From: Candidatus Petromonas tenebris | GTDB taxonomy: Bacteria > Bacillota > Clostridia > Peptostreptococcales > Caminicellaceae | Reading direction: 5' to 3' | DNA length: 64,000 nt | NCBI GenBank assembly: GCA_014236755.1 | Contig: JACCKY010000002.1 | Span: forward strand, 62,001-126,000 | Made by a program: the position numbers and the translations under genes | Part shown: piece after piece, positions 55,805 to 64,000 of the stretch | How the letters are laid out: the number at the start of each line of letters is the position of its first letter | Position numbering within the stretch: the stretch's first letter is position 1 | The notes under the pieces: model-generated | The model's database searches: none | What the model saw: the letters and a program-made list of their open reading frames with translations, nothing else | Told to the model about the DNA's origin: nothing

Positions 55805-57103
55805 TTGAAAACAGTAGCTTTTTATACATTGGGTTGCAAAGTTAATCAATATGATACTGAGGCGATGGCCGAATTGTTTGAAAAAAGTGGATATGAAGTC
55901 GTTAGTAGCACAGAAAAAGCCGATGTGTATATAATAAATACATGTACCGTAACCAATTTAGGAGATAGAAAGTCTAGACAATTTATTAGACGATCAAAAA
56001 AAAATAATCCCGATTCAATTATTGCAGTTGTTGGCTGCTATGCACAAACGGCTCCAGAAGAAGTATTGGCTATAGAGGGAGTAAATTTAGTAATAGGGAC
56101 AGATGAAAGAAATAAGATAGTGCAGCTCGTCGAAAAGATTGATAAAGAGAATAAATTAAATTATGTAAATGATATAATGAGTGTTAATAAATTTGAGGAA
56201 CTGTCTATAGAAGAAATAAAAGGTAAAACCAGAGCATTTTTAAAGATACAAGAAGGATGCAATCAGTTTTGTGCATACTGTATTATTCCTTATGCTAGAG
56301 GCCCTATTAGAAGTAGAAGGCCAGAAAATATCATAGAAGAAGTTAAAAGATTATCCCAAAATGGGTTTAAGGAAATAGTTTTAACCGGAATCCATATAGC
56401 ATCCTACGGAAAAGATTTAAAGGATATTGACCTTATTGACATCATTAAAGAGGTTCATAATATAGAAGGTATTGAGCGGATTAGATTAAGTTCTGTAGAG
56501 CCTACCTTGTTGACAGAAGAATTTATTGAAGAAATAACCAAACTTCCAAAGTTTTGTCCACATTTTCATATTTCCTTACAAAGTGGATGCGATGAAACGT
56601 TAAAAAGAATGAACAGAAAGTACACTACTGATCAATATAGGAAGATTGTAAAAAAATTGAGGGCTTCAATTCCTGATATTGCAATTACTACTGATATTAT
56701 AGTAGGTTTTCCAGGTGAGAGTGAAGAAGAGTTTTGCCAAACATTTAACTTCGTGCAGGAAATGGAGCTGAGTCAAATACACGTATTTAAATATTCCCCG
56801 AGGAAAGGAACGCCTGCTGCAAAATTTAAAAATCAGATACCTTCTAAAATTAAAAATTATAGAAGCGAGAAAATGATTAAACTGGGAGAAAAAATGATGA
56901 GAAGGTACAGGGAAAAATTCATTAATGAAGATATGGATGTCCTATTTGAAGATATACTTGATAAAGATAAAAGAATAATTACCGGTTTTACTTCTAATTA
57001 TATTAAAGTTGCTGCAAAAGGAAGCAAAAATTTAATTGGAGAAATATTACCTGTTAAAATAAGAGAAATAAAAAATGATATAGTTTTTGGTGAGATAATA
57101 TAA
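55805..57103 (+). CDS. mtaB: tRNA t6A37 methylthiotransferase MtaB
   Basis: 432 residues, TTG start next to the rsmE stop, with the ribosome binding site TTAGGAGG inside rsmE. The UPF0004 domain (YTLGCKVNQYDTEAM, NTCTVTNLGDRKSRQFIRR) is followed by the radical SAM CX3CX2C in EGCNQFCAYCIIPYARG and a C-terminal TRAM domain. Converts t6A to ms2t6A at position 37 of ANN-decoding tRNAs. Confidence 0.95.
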   Translation: MKTVAFYTLGCKVNQYDTEAMAELFEKSGYEVVSSTEKADVYIINTCTVTNLGDRKSRQFIRRSKKNNPDSIIAVVGCYAQTAPEEVLAIEGVNLVIGTDERNKIVQLVEKIDKENKLNYVNDIMSVNKFEELSIEEIKGKTRAFLKIQEGCNQFCAYCIIPYARGPIRSRRPENIIEEVKRLSQNGFKEIVLTGIHIASYGKDLKDIDLIDIIKEVHNIEGIERIRLSSVEPTLLTEEFIEEITKLPKFCPHFHISLQSGCDETLKRMNRKYTTDQYRKIVKKLRASIPDIAITTDIIVGFPGESEEEFCQTFNFVQEMELSQIHVFKYSPRKGTPAAKFKNQIPSKIKNYRSEKMIKLGEKMMRRYREKFINEDMDVLFEDILDKDKRIITGFTSNYIKVAAKGSKNLIGEILPVKIREIKNDIVFGEII

Positions 57104-57173
57104 TTAAAAAAAATAGCAGGAAATTATACTTTACTGTTGAAATATGTATCTTAAGGAAAAGGAGGTGTTCTAC

Positions 57174-57518
57174 ATGGAAGATTGTATTTTTTGTAAAATT
57201 GCAAAAAAGGAGATTCCTTCTGAGATAGTATATGAAGATGAAAAAATTATTGCTTTCAAGGACATAAATCCTGCTGCTCCTACCCATGTACTATTCATTC
57301 CAAAAGAACATATTGATTCTTTAAATTCAGTAGATGTAAATCATAAAGAATTGATAGGCGATATAATTTTCAGAATAAAAGAAGTGGCCAAAGAATTAAA
57401 AATATCTGAAGATGGCTATAGAATAGTAAACAATTGTGGCAGCCTAGGAGGACAAACTGTTAATCACTTACATTTCCACCTTGTTGGCGGCAGACAAATG
57501 CAATGGCCTCCCGGTTAA
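57174..57518 (+). CDS. HIT-family (HinT-type) protein
   Basis: 114 residues from ATG 57174 (GGAGGTG upstream). CIFCKIAKKEIPSEIVYED at the start and the histidine triad NHLHFHLVGGRQMQWPPG at the end. Probable purine nucleoside phosphoramidase. It follows mtaB and precedes the rpsU unit, a common clostridial order. Confidence 0.93.
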   Translation: MEDCIFCKIAKKEIPSEIVYEDEKIIAFKDINPAAPTHVLFIPKEHIDSLNSVDVNHKELIGDIIFRIKEVAKELKISEDGYRIVNNCGSLGGQTVNHLHFHLVGGRQMQWPPG

Positions 57519-57524
57519 AAAATA

Positions 57525-57553
57525 TTGCAATATCTATTAGTTTAATGTATAAT
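57525..57553 (+). promoter_or_regulatory. Sigma-A promoter of rpsU-yqeY
   Basis: TTGCAA (57525-57530), 17 bases, TATAAT (57548-57553). A leader of about 95 bases contains the small hairpin TAGCAT-AGA-ATGCTA before the ribosome binding site GGAGGGGGG. Confidence 0.7.
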
Positions 57554-57653
57554 AGCAAGGTACATGTTATTACTCCTCTGTGATTTATAGCATAGAATGC
57601 TATAGACACAGCAGCATAGCACTTATATAGCCAGCGGAGGGGGGGAAGTTTGA

Positions 57654-57833
57654 ATGTCAGAAATTAAAGTTAGAGATAATGAATCATTAGACCATGCGCT
57701 TAGAAGATTTAAGCGTGAATGTTCTAAAGCTGGTGTTATGTCAGAAGTTAAGAAGAGAAGACATTATGAGAAGCCTAGCGTAAGACGTAAAAAAAAGGCT
57801 GAAGCTGCAAAAAGAAAAAAAAGAAGATACTAA
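57654..57833 (+). CDS. rpsU: Ribosomal protein S21
   Basis: 59 residues: [20 protein letters not shown], then [20 protein letters not shown] and a very basic tail rich in Lys and Arg. Canonical S21 length and sequence. Strong GGAGGGGGG ribosome binding site. It is 14 bases before yqeY. Confidence 0.97.
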   Translation: MSEIKVRDNESLDHALRRFKRECSKAGVMSEVKKRRHYEKPSVRRKKKAEAAKRKKRRY

Positions 57834-57847
57834 GAAGAGGTGTATTT

Positions 57848-58291
57848 ATGTCCCTCAAAGATAAATTGATGCAGGACTTAAAAACTGCGATGAAGGAAAA
57901 GAATAAGATTAAGAAATCAGTTATAACGATGATTAGAGCTGCAATTAAGCAATATGAAGTTGATAATAGAACTGAAATAAATGATGATGGAGTAATTGAA
58001 ATAATTGCAAAACAACTTAAACAGAAAAAAGACGCAATAGAAGAGTTCAAAAAGGGAGATAGACAAGATTTAGTTGATGAGACAGAAAAAGAAATTGAGA
58101 TTTTATTACAATATCTTCCTAAACAGCTTTCTGAAGATGAAATTAGAGTAATTGTTAAGGAAACTATAGAGAAACATAATGCAAGCAGCCCCAAAGATAT
58201 GGGAAAAGTTATGGGTGCATTGATGCCAAAGATGAAAGGCAAAGCTGATGGAAAGCTTGTTTCAAAAATAGTTAAAGAACTATTATCATAA
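57848..58291 (+). CDS. yqeY: GatB/YqeY-domain protein
   Basis: 147 residues. SLKDKLMQDLKTAMKEKNKI, KQKKDAIEEFKKGDRQDLVDE, and PKDMGKVMGALMPKMKGKADG, the family's conserved C-terminal block. Related to the tail of the GatB amidotransferase subunit; probably tRNA-associated. Almost always adjacent to rpsU in Firmicutes. Confidence 0.93.
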   Translation: MSLKDKLMQDLKTAMKEKNKIKKSVITMIRAAIKQYEVDNRTEINDDGVIEIIAKQLKQKKDAIEEFKKGDRQDLVDETEKEIEILLQYLPKQLSEDEIRVIVKETIEKHNASSPKDMGKVMGALMPKMKGKADGKLVSKIVKELLS

Positions 58292-58297
58292 AGAGTT

Positions 58298-58342
58298 AAA
58301 CTGTCTATAATTGTTATTTGGATTATAGGCAGTTTTTATTTT
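58298..58342 (+). terminator. Terminator of rpsU-yqeY
   Basis: AAACTG-T-CTATAAT (58298-58311) pairs with ATTATAGGCAGTTT (58322-58335) with one G-T pair, then TTATTTTTT. Confidence 0.75.
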
Positions 58343-58431
58343 TTGAAAAAAACAAAGTATGATAAAGGAATCTATTCTATTTTCTTAAGACTTTACATAT
58401 AATTTTATGAATATTAATTGGGAGGATTCCT

Positions 58432-59541
58432 ATGATAATAATAATTTCAAAGAAAAAACTTATTTTATCTTTAATATTATTAATTCTGATTATTGCAATG
58501 CTACTTAGCCTATTATTTAAATTTCCTCCAGTTTCAGTGCCGGTATTTTCCGATGAAGAGGTTTCAACGGTAATACAAGAAATTTTCATAAAGAGAAATA
58601 AGGCCATATTAGATAAAGACATTGAAACTTTAGAATCTTTATATGATAGAAGTGTTAAATACGGAATATGGGCATATGAGCATGAGCTAAAAAAGATGAA
58701 ATATCTCCACAAATGGTCCAGCAAGCAGGGAGTAAAATTTTCTGACATAAAGACTATTGCAAAAATTAGATATATTAAAGAGAAAGATAAAGGGTATAGA
58801 ATTAATCTTATATCATCTACTGAATATTGGTACTTTTACAGGAATGAACCAGAAAAAACTAACTATTTCAGAATCGGAACCTATCATTCAATTGATCTGG
58901 AAAAAGTCGAAGAAAGATGGGTGATAACAAGGGAATGGTACACTGATCCCTTTGCAGATTCATTGCATCTGGACGATATTAAAAGCGGAGAAATTACTAA
59001 ATACATAATTAGTCAGAAGAAAAGAGATTTAACCAAAATAAGTGATAGAAGAAAGAATTCTGTTTCGTATGCAGATAAATATGTTGGTGCAGCAGCAGAT
59101 GAAGAGCATGGGCTAAATTACAATAAAAAGTATAAAAATTATAACCCTCTCGGAGGAGACTGTGCAAATTTTGCTTCACAGATACTATACGAAGGAGGTA
59201 ATTTTAAACAAAGCTATTCATGGAAATATGATAAAGGTGGAAGTAAAGCTTGGGTAAATGCACAAAGCTTTAAAAATTATATGCTGTATAGTGGAAGAGC
59301 ATCGAAAATAGCTTATGGTACCTATGAACAGGTATACAAAGCTTCATATAAATTATTGCCTGGAGACTTTATAGCCTACGAAAAGAATGGCAAGGTCACG
59401 CATATTTCTGTTGTAACCGGGGCTGATTCTAAAGGATATACATATGTTCACAGTCATAATACTGATAGATACAGAGTACCTTGGGACCTTGGGTGGAGTG
59501 ATAAGGGAATTAAGTTTTGGTTAGTTCGTGTGCACTATTAA
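58432..59541 (+). CDS. Membrane-anchored amidase-domain (Amidase_6, PF12671) protein
   Basis: 369 residues. One N-terminal helix (about 8-25), a helical/NTF2-like region (about 38-190), and a C-terminal cysteine-amidase domain with NPLGGDCANFASQILYEGG (catalytic Cys), ITHISVVTGAD (His) and HSHNTDRYRVPW. The family is frequent in spore formers and may act on the cell wall. It stands alone between yqeY and yqfC with its own terminator. Substrate unknown. Confidence 0.82.
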   Translation: MIIIISKKKLILSLILLILIIAMLLSLLFKFPPVSVPVFSDEEVSTVIQEIFIKRNKAILDKDIETLESLYDRSVKYGIWAYEHELKKMKYLHKWSSKQGVKFSDIKTIAKIRYIKEKDKGYRINLISSTEYWYFYRNEPEKTNYFRIGTYHSIDLEKVEERWVITREWYTDPFADSLHLDDIKSGEITKYIISQKKRDLTKISDRRKNSVSYADKYVGAAADEEHGLNYNKKYKNYNPLGGDCANFASQILYEGGNFKQSYSWKYDKGGSKAWVNAQSFKNYMLYSGRASKIAYGTYEQVYKASYKLLPGDFIAYEKNGKVTHISVVTGADSKGYTYVHSHNTDRYRVPWDLGWSDKGIKFWLVRVHY

Positions 59542-59547
59542 AATTGT

Positions 59548-59573
59548 AACCTCAATAGAGGTTCTTTTTTTAT
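59548..59573 (+). terminator. Terminator after the amidase-domain gene
   Basis: AACCTC (59548-59553) and GAGGTT (59558-59563) with a 4-base loop, then CTTTTTTT. Confidence 0.8.
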
Positions 59574-59593
59574 AAAGTAAAGTGCAAATCCAG

Positions 59594-59623
59594 GTAATAG
59601 TAACTATGCAGCTGGCATAAAAT
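59594..59623 (+). promoter_or_regulatory. Possible sigma-E promoter of yqfC-yqfD
   Basis: CATAAAAT (59616-59623) fits a sigma-E -10; the -35 candidate GTAATAG (59594-59600) is 15 bases upstream but matches only partly. yqfCD is a sigma-E unit in Bacillus. Confidence 0.4.
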
Positions 59624-59643
59624 TAATAGTGGGAGGGTGGGAT

Positions 59644-59937
59644 ATGGGAAAAAAAGAAAAGATTAACGAAGTTAAAGAAAATATTTCAGAAATCTTGGAA
59701 TTACCAAAGGATATAATGCTTGATTTACCTAAAATTACTCTACTTGGAAGCTTAGAGTTAAGCATAGAAAATCATAAGGGAATAATTGAGTATACCAATG
59801 AAAAGATAAGAGTTAAATCTAAAGAAGGAATAATAGAAATCTTAGGTAAAGATCTTCTTATAAAAACAATCATAAAGGAAGCAATAATTATATCAGGAAA
59901 AATCAGTTCGATTGAATTTGAGGGTAGGGGTGCCTAA
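59644..59937 (+). CDS. yqfC: Sporulation protein YqfC
   Basis: 97 residues from ATG 59644 (GGGAGGGTGGG upstream). LELPKDIMLDLPKITLLGSL, LSIENHKGIIEYTNEKIRV and the repeated beta pattern of the YabP/YqfC family. A mother-cell sporulation protein. It ends one base before the yqfD start codon. Confidence 0.92.
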   Translation: MGKKEKINEVKENISEILELPKDIMLDLPKITLLGSLELSIENHKGIIEYTNEKIRVKSKEGIIEILGKDLLIKTIIKEAIIISGKISSIEFEGRGA

Positions 59938-59938
59938 A

Positions 59939-61159
59939 TTGCTGATAATCAAAATATGGAATTACATAAGGGGATATGTTGTATTTAGACTAGAAGGACT
60001 TAATATTGAGAGAGTTATAAATCTAGCAGTAGATAGAGGAGTTTATTTATGGGATGTCCGTCGAATAGATTATACAACTATAGAAGTTAAAGCAGGAATT
60101 GATGGATATAAGGAAATAAGAAAAATCCTTAAAAGGACAGGATATAAAGGAAAAATAGATATGAAAATCGGATATCCTTTTTTTATTTCCAAAATTAAAC
60201 GCAAAAAAATAATAGCCCTCGGGGCAGTAATATCTTTATTTTTAGTTATATTGTCTTCCTCAGTTATTTGGACCATTGACATTAAAGGGAATAAAAACAT
60301 AGCGGAAAATGATATAATAGAAACGTTAAGGAAAATGGGACTGTATACGGGAACATTTAAATATAATATTAATATATCAGATATTGAGAACAAATTACTA
60401 ATCAAATATGATAAAATAACATGGATAGGGATAGAAATCCATGGTACGAAAGCAACGGTAAAGATTATTGAAAATGAAGAAAAACCTCAGAAAATAGATA
60501 CAAATATTCCTTGTAACATAATTGCCAAAAAAAAAGGGATAATTGAAAAAGTTATTGCTAAAAATGGAGATGCAGTTGTAAAAAAAGGAGATATAGTTAG
60601 GCCAAAACAGCTTTTAATTAGTGGCAAAATAGTAAGAGAAGGTACTGAACCCAGATATGTTCATTCTATAGGAGAAATATATGCCCGAACCTTTTATGAA
60701 AAACAAAAAACAATGCCACTTTACAAGGTGACTAAAAATAAAACAGGAAAAAAACATATCAAAACAGTTTTTAAAATAGGCAGTTTTACTTTTGAGATAG
60801 GCAATAAGAAGATTCCTTTTAAAAAATATATATTGGAGAAAAAAAAGAAAAGTTTTGGTAATTGGAGGAATATAAAGATTCCCGTAGAAATTGTTATTGA
60901 GGAATATTATGAAGTTATTGAAAAAAAACAAACTATTTCTGAAGATTTAGCTAAGAAAACATTAAAAGATTTTTTATTAGTAAATTTAATCAAAGACATC
61001 CCTCGAAATGCTAAAATACTTAATCAATCCTTAAAATTTGAAAGAACAAATAAAACAATAATAGGGTATTTGATAATTGAAGCCCTTGAACCTATAGGAG
61101 TAAAAAAGATAATTAATATTAATAATGAAGAAATAAATAATGACAATAAGGAGGATTAG
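59939..61159 (+). CDS. yqfD: Sporulation protein YqfD
   Basis: About 406 residues from TTG 59939 (GGGTAGGGGTG upstream). WNYIRGYVVFRLEGLNIER, one membrane helix near residues 90-108 (IIALGAVISLFLVILSSSV), then the FtsQ/POTRA-like and YqfD core (IDIKGNKNIAENDIIETL, CNIIAKKKGIIEKVIAKNGD). Coupled to yqfC and phoH. Confidence 0.93.
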   Translation: MLIIKIWNYIRGYVVFRLEGLNIERVINLAVDRGVYLWDVRRIDYTTIEVKAGIDGYKEIRKILKRTGYKGKIDMKIGYPFFISKIKRKKIIALGAVISLFLVILSSSVIWTIDIKGNKNIAENDIIETLRKMGLYTGTFKYNINISDIENKLLIKYDKITWIGIEIHGTKATVKIIENEEKPQKIDTNIPCNIIAKKKGIIEKVIAKNGDAVVKKGDIVRPKQLLISGKIVREGTEPRYVHSIGEIYARTFYEKQKTMPLYKVTKNKTGKKHIKTVFKIGSFTFEIGNKKIPFKKYILEKKKKSFGNWRNIKIPVEIVIEEYYEVIEKKQTISEDLAKKTLKDFLLVNLIKDIPRNAKILNQSLKFERTNKTIIGYLIIEALEPIGVKKIININNEEINNDNKED

Positions 61160-61161
61160 AT

Positions 61162-62148
61162 TTGGAACAAAATAACGAAAAACTACTACAGGTAGGAGAC
61201 ATTAACATTTTACATGAACTCTTTGGAAATTTAGACGAAAATATTAAGATAATTGAAGATAAATATGATGTGCATGTGGTATCAAGATCCGGTAACATAA
61301 TTATTCTTGGCGATGAAAATAAAATCGATGAAGCTCAAAAGGTTTTAAGTACTTTAATAGAAATGATACAGTCAGGAGAAAAACTAGACAAACAAAAAAT
61401 ATTATACACTATAAGTCTTTTCCATGAAGGAGAAGAAGATAAAATCAATGATATCCTAGATGACATAGTTTGTGTGACATCAAGAGGTAAATTTATAAAG
61501 CCGAAGACACTGGGACAAAAAAGGTATATTGAAGCAATAAAAAATAATGATATAGTTTTTGGGGTAGGACCAGCTGGGACAGGTAAAAGCTATCTGGCTG
61601 TAGCCATGGCAGTAAAAGCTTTTAAAAATAAAGAAGTAAGCAGAATTATTTTAACCAGACCTGCCGTTGAAGCTGGAGAAAGTTTAGGATTTCTGCCTGG
61701 AGATCTGCAAATGAAAGTAGATCCATACTTAAGGCCCCTTTATGATGCTTTATACGATATATTAGGAGGAGAAACATATATAAAATACAAGGAACGAGGC
61801 ATGATAGAAGTTGCACCTTTAGCCTACATGAGGGGAAGGACCTTAGACGACTCCTTTATTATTTTAGATGAAGCACAAAATACAACAAGGGCTCAGATGA
61901 AAATGTTCTTAACTAGAATCGGATTTGGTACAAAAACAGTTGTAAATGGTGACGTTACACAGATAGATCTACCAAAGGGCAGAAAATCCGGTCTTAATGA
62001 AGCAATTGATATTCTTAAGGATATCAAAGGTATAGAATTTGTACATTTAACTAATCGAGATGTGGTAAGACATAGTCTCGTACAAAAAATTATTAAAGCT
62101 TATGATTCCTATGAAAATTCAAAAGTGAAAAGAAAAAACAAAAAATAA
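61162..62148 (+). CDS. phoH: PhoH-family ATPase
   Basis: 328 residues, TTG start two bases after yqfD, with AAGGAGG inside yqfD. A KH-like N-terminal region is followed by Walker A FGVGPAGTGKSYLAVAMAVK, RPAVEAGESLGFLPGDLQ, Walker B SFIILDEAQNTT and VVNGDVTQIDLP. Presumed RNA-associated ATPase; typically followed by the 7TM-HD gene and ybeY. Confidence 0.95.
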   Translation: MEQNNEKLLQVGDINILHELFGNLDENIKIIEDKYDVHVVSRSGNIIILGDENKIDEAQKVLSTLIEMIQSGEKLDKQKILYTISLFHEGEEDKINDILDDIVCVTSRGKFIKPKTLGQKRYIEAIKNNDIVFGVGPAGTGKSYLAVAMAVKAFKNKEVSRIILTRPAVEAGESLGFLPGDLQMKVDPYLRPLYDALYDILGGETYIKYKERGMIEVAPLAYMRGRTLDDSFIILDEAQNTTRAQMKMFLTRIGFGTKTVVNGDVTQIDLPKGRKSGLNEAIDILKDIKGIEFVHLTNRDVVRHSLVQKIIKAYDSYENSKVKRKNKK

Positions 62149-62186
62149 GCCCCAATCTATTATAAAATAAAGTTAGGAGGAAAGTT

Positions 62187-64000
62187 ATGGCTTTTCTTCA
62201 GTTTTGGGACAAGTATACTAATAAAAAACTAATAAACAAGATAACCAAAAATAAAACTGTTAACTTATCAGTTTTGGCTCTAGCTTTTTTTGTTATAACC
62301 TTTTTCAATTTTTACTCTGCTATTTCTCCAAAAAGATATGATCTGAAAGTTGGTGAAAAATCTCCCGTTGACATAAGGGCACCGAGGGATATGGAAGATA
62401 AGGACGCCACAGCTAGACTAATTAAAAAAGCAATTGAGTCCGTTGAACCAAAACAAAAAACTGACCCTACAATACAGATAGATATAAAGAAAAAGATCGA
62501 AAAGTTTTTCAATAACTTATATAGTGTTAGGAGTATGTATAAAGTTGAAAATACAAGTATAGAAGAATCCATAAGTTATTTAGATAAATACAATGATTTT
62601 GATTTAAATAGAGAAGAATTATATTCATTAATCATAACAAAGGAAGTAACCATTCAGAATATAGAAAGTTATATATACGAAGTGATTTTACAAGTCATGT
62701 CTACAGGTATAAAAAAAGAAGAGCTTCAGTATGAAAAACAGAAAATTCAAGAGTATTTTATGGGTCTAGAGGGCTTTACTAAACAAATCAAAGATATTGC
62801 AATTAAGATTGTAAATAATTCAATTAAAGAAAATTCATTTTTGGACAAGGAAGCCACTCAAGAAAAAATTAATGAAGCCATTAAAAATGTTGAAAAAGTA
62901 TACATAAAAAGTGGACAAATCCTTGTAAGTGAAGGTGAAAAAATAAGCGAGAGTCAGTTTAAACTTTTAAAAGAAGCAGGCTTAGTAAATGACAAAAACA
63001 AAAAGGATTTAATACTATATATTGGGGCAGCATTGACAATCCTGCTTTTAGAAATATCCATCTTTGCATATATTTATTTGTTTAATAAAAAACTGATAAA
63101 CGAGATTTCAAAATTATATTTAATAGTAATACTGTTTTTAATAGTCTTTCTAATATCAAAATCAATCAATAATATATCTAGCTATTTAATTCCTATAGCT
63201 GCTTTTTCCATGCTTATAGGTATTCTGATTAATCCCATTACAGCAATAGTTTTAAATGTGTTTCTAACAATTCTTATAACACTATCAACTGTCAATAATC
63301 TACTACTATTTATTGTATTACTAATTGGAGGAACTGTAGCAGCTATAAGTACATCTAATACTCATCAGAGGGCAAACATATTTCTATCGGGAATAATAGT
63401 TAGCATTACAAATTTTGTTATAATATCAAGCTTTGGTTTTATATATGGTATGGAAATGAAGAGTATTCTAATGAATGGCTTCTATGGTGTGCTAAATGGT
63501 CTTCTGAGTTCTATATTGGCAATAGGATCACTACCTTTATGGGAATATATTTTTAATATTTTAACCCCAACTAAATTGCTGGAACTGTCAAATCCTAATC
63601 ATCCACTATTAAAACGCTTACTACTTGAAGCACCAGGAACTTATCATCATAGCATCATAGTAGGTAATTTGAGTGAATCTGCTGCTCAGGCAATAGGCTG
63701 CAATGGCCTTCTAGCAAGAGTAGGGGCTTACTATCATGATATTGGCAAACTAGAAAGACCATATTTTTTCAAGGAAAATCAACTTACTTCAGACAATCCG
63801 CATGATAAAATAACTCCTCGCCTGAGTTCAAACATTATCAGAAGTCACGTGTTAGATGGAGTAAAGCTTGCTGAAAAAAACAAACTACCTGAGGAAATAA
63901 TAGACATCGTTCGAGAACACCACGGAACTACTTTGGTAAAATATTTTTATTGCAAGGCAATAAAGGAAAAGCAAGAAGATGACGAAATAAAGGCAAGTGA
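62187..64000 (+). CDS. pgpH: PgpH-type 7TM-HD cyclic-di-AMP phosphodiesterase (3' end outside window)
   Basis: ATG 62187 after AGGAGG; open to the window end (about 604 residues seen). One helix (about 31-47), an extracellular 7TMR-HDED domain (about 50-270), a block of seven membrane helices (about 270-470), then the HD domain with PGTYHHSIIVGNLSE, GAYYHDIGKLERPYFF and IVREHHGTTL. PgpH degrades c-di-AMP in Listeria and relatives. It follows phoH as usual. Confidence 0.94.
   Translation, partial: MAFLQFWDKYTNKKLINKITKNKTVNLSVLALAFFVITFFNFYSAISPKRYDLKVGEKSPVDIRAPRDMEDKDATARLIKKAIESVEPKQKTDPTIQIDIKKKIEKFFNNLYSVRSMYKVENTSIEESISYLDKYNDFDLNREELYSLIITKEVTIQNIESYIYEVILQVMSTGIKKEELQYEKQKIQEYFMGLEGFTKQIKDIAIKIVNNSIKENSFLDKEATQEKINEAIKNVEKVYIKSGQILVSEGEKISESQFKLLKEAGLVNDKNKKDLILYIGAALTILLLEISIFAYIYLFNKKLINEISKLYLIVILFLIVFLISKSINNISSYLIPIAAFSMLIGILINPITAIVLNVFLTILITLSTVNNLLLFIVLLIGGTVAAISTSNTHQRANIFLSGIIVSITNFVIISSFGFIYGMEMKSILMNGFYGVLNGLLSSILAIGSLPLWEYIFNILTPTKLLELSNPNHPLLKRLLLEAPGTYHHSIIVGNLSESAAQAIGCNGLLARVGAYYHDIGKLERPYFFKENQLTSDNPHDKITPRLSSNIIRSHVLDGVKLAEKNKLPEEIIDIVREHHGTTLVKYFYCKAIKEKQEDDEIKAS

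Overview
The window is AT-rich chromosomal DNA from an anaerobic, endospore-forming Gram-positive bacterium of the Clostridia type. The evidence is the density of sporulation genes (gpr, spoIIP, yqfC, yqfD, a GerMN protein), sporulation-sigma-type promoters, Gram-positive ribosome binding sites with frequent TTG and GTG starts, HrcA/CIRCE heat-shock control and clostridial synteny (rpsU-yqeY, yqfC-yqfD-phoH-pgpH). A selenocysteine tRNA shows that the organism decodes UGA as Sec.

Layout. 1-2400: the tail of an OmpR-type response regulator, its histidine kinase and a GerMN protein. 2590-6340: a metal/metalloid island with arsR-permease-thioredoxin on the minus strand, then arsC, arsD/arsA debris, and a merR-thioredoxin-like pair behind a MerR-type promoter on the plus strand. 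6396-6634: a self-contained tRNA-Sec unit. 6650-15260: glycerol and glycerol-3-phosphate metabolism, comprising plsY, glpP, two homologous small membrane proteins in place of glpF, glpK, a GlpA-like dehydrogenase, an FAD oxidoreductase, a DUF1667 protein and a sigma-54 activator. A -24/-12 promoter precedes the small membrane proteins, and a terminator hairpin lies in the leader of the dehydrogenase gene. 15290-19000: a lipoprotein, a 2-hydroxyacid dehydrogenase and the CCA-adding enzyme. 19580-22630: a PRK06851-type ATPase whose terminator carries a decayed group IIC intron. 23040-27560: glutamate dehydrogenase, a metallo-beta-lactamase gene remnant, a probable spore-coat protein, an AlaX-like editing protein and an unknown exported protein. 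27690-34670: mostly unrecognised genes around an orphan Eco57I/CamA-like adenine methyltransferase, including a stand-alone protein that looks like the front end of such an enzyme. 34690-41230: a Crp-family regulator, an ECF S component, comEC, holA and rpsT. 41350-46290: gpr, spoIIP and lepA. 46330-57520: hemW, then a heat-shock operon hrcA - archaeal-like (group III) chaperonin - grpE - dnaK - dnaJ, followed by prmA, rsmE, mtaB and a HIT protein. 57520-64000: rpsU, yqeY, an amidase-domain protein, yqfC, yqfD, phoH and the start of a pgpH-type 7TM-HD gene that runs off the window.

The most noteworthy items are: (i) the thermosome-like chaperonin inside the dnaK operon under CIRCE/HrcA; (ii) the two-protein substitute for the glycerol facilitator, apparently under sigma-54 control; (iii) a dispersed element of about 175 bp, almost entirely palindromic, present in four copies with compensatory changes in its central stem; (iv) the orphan methyltransferase neighbourhood; and (v) the intron seated exactly at a terminator hairpin. 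All functional calls rest on reading motifs and context by eye; no database search was run.
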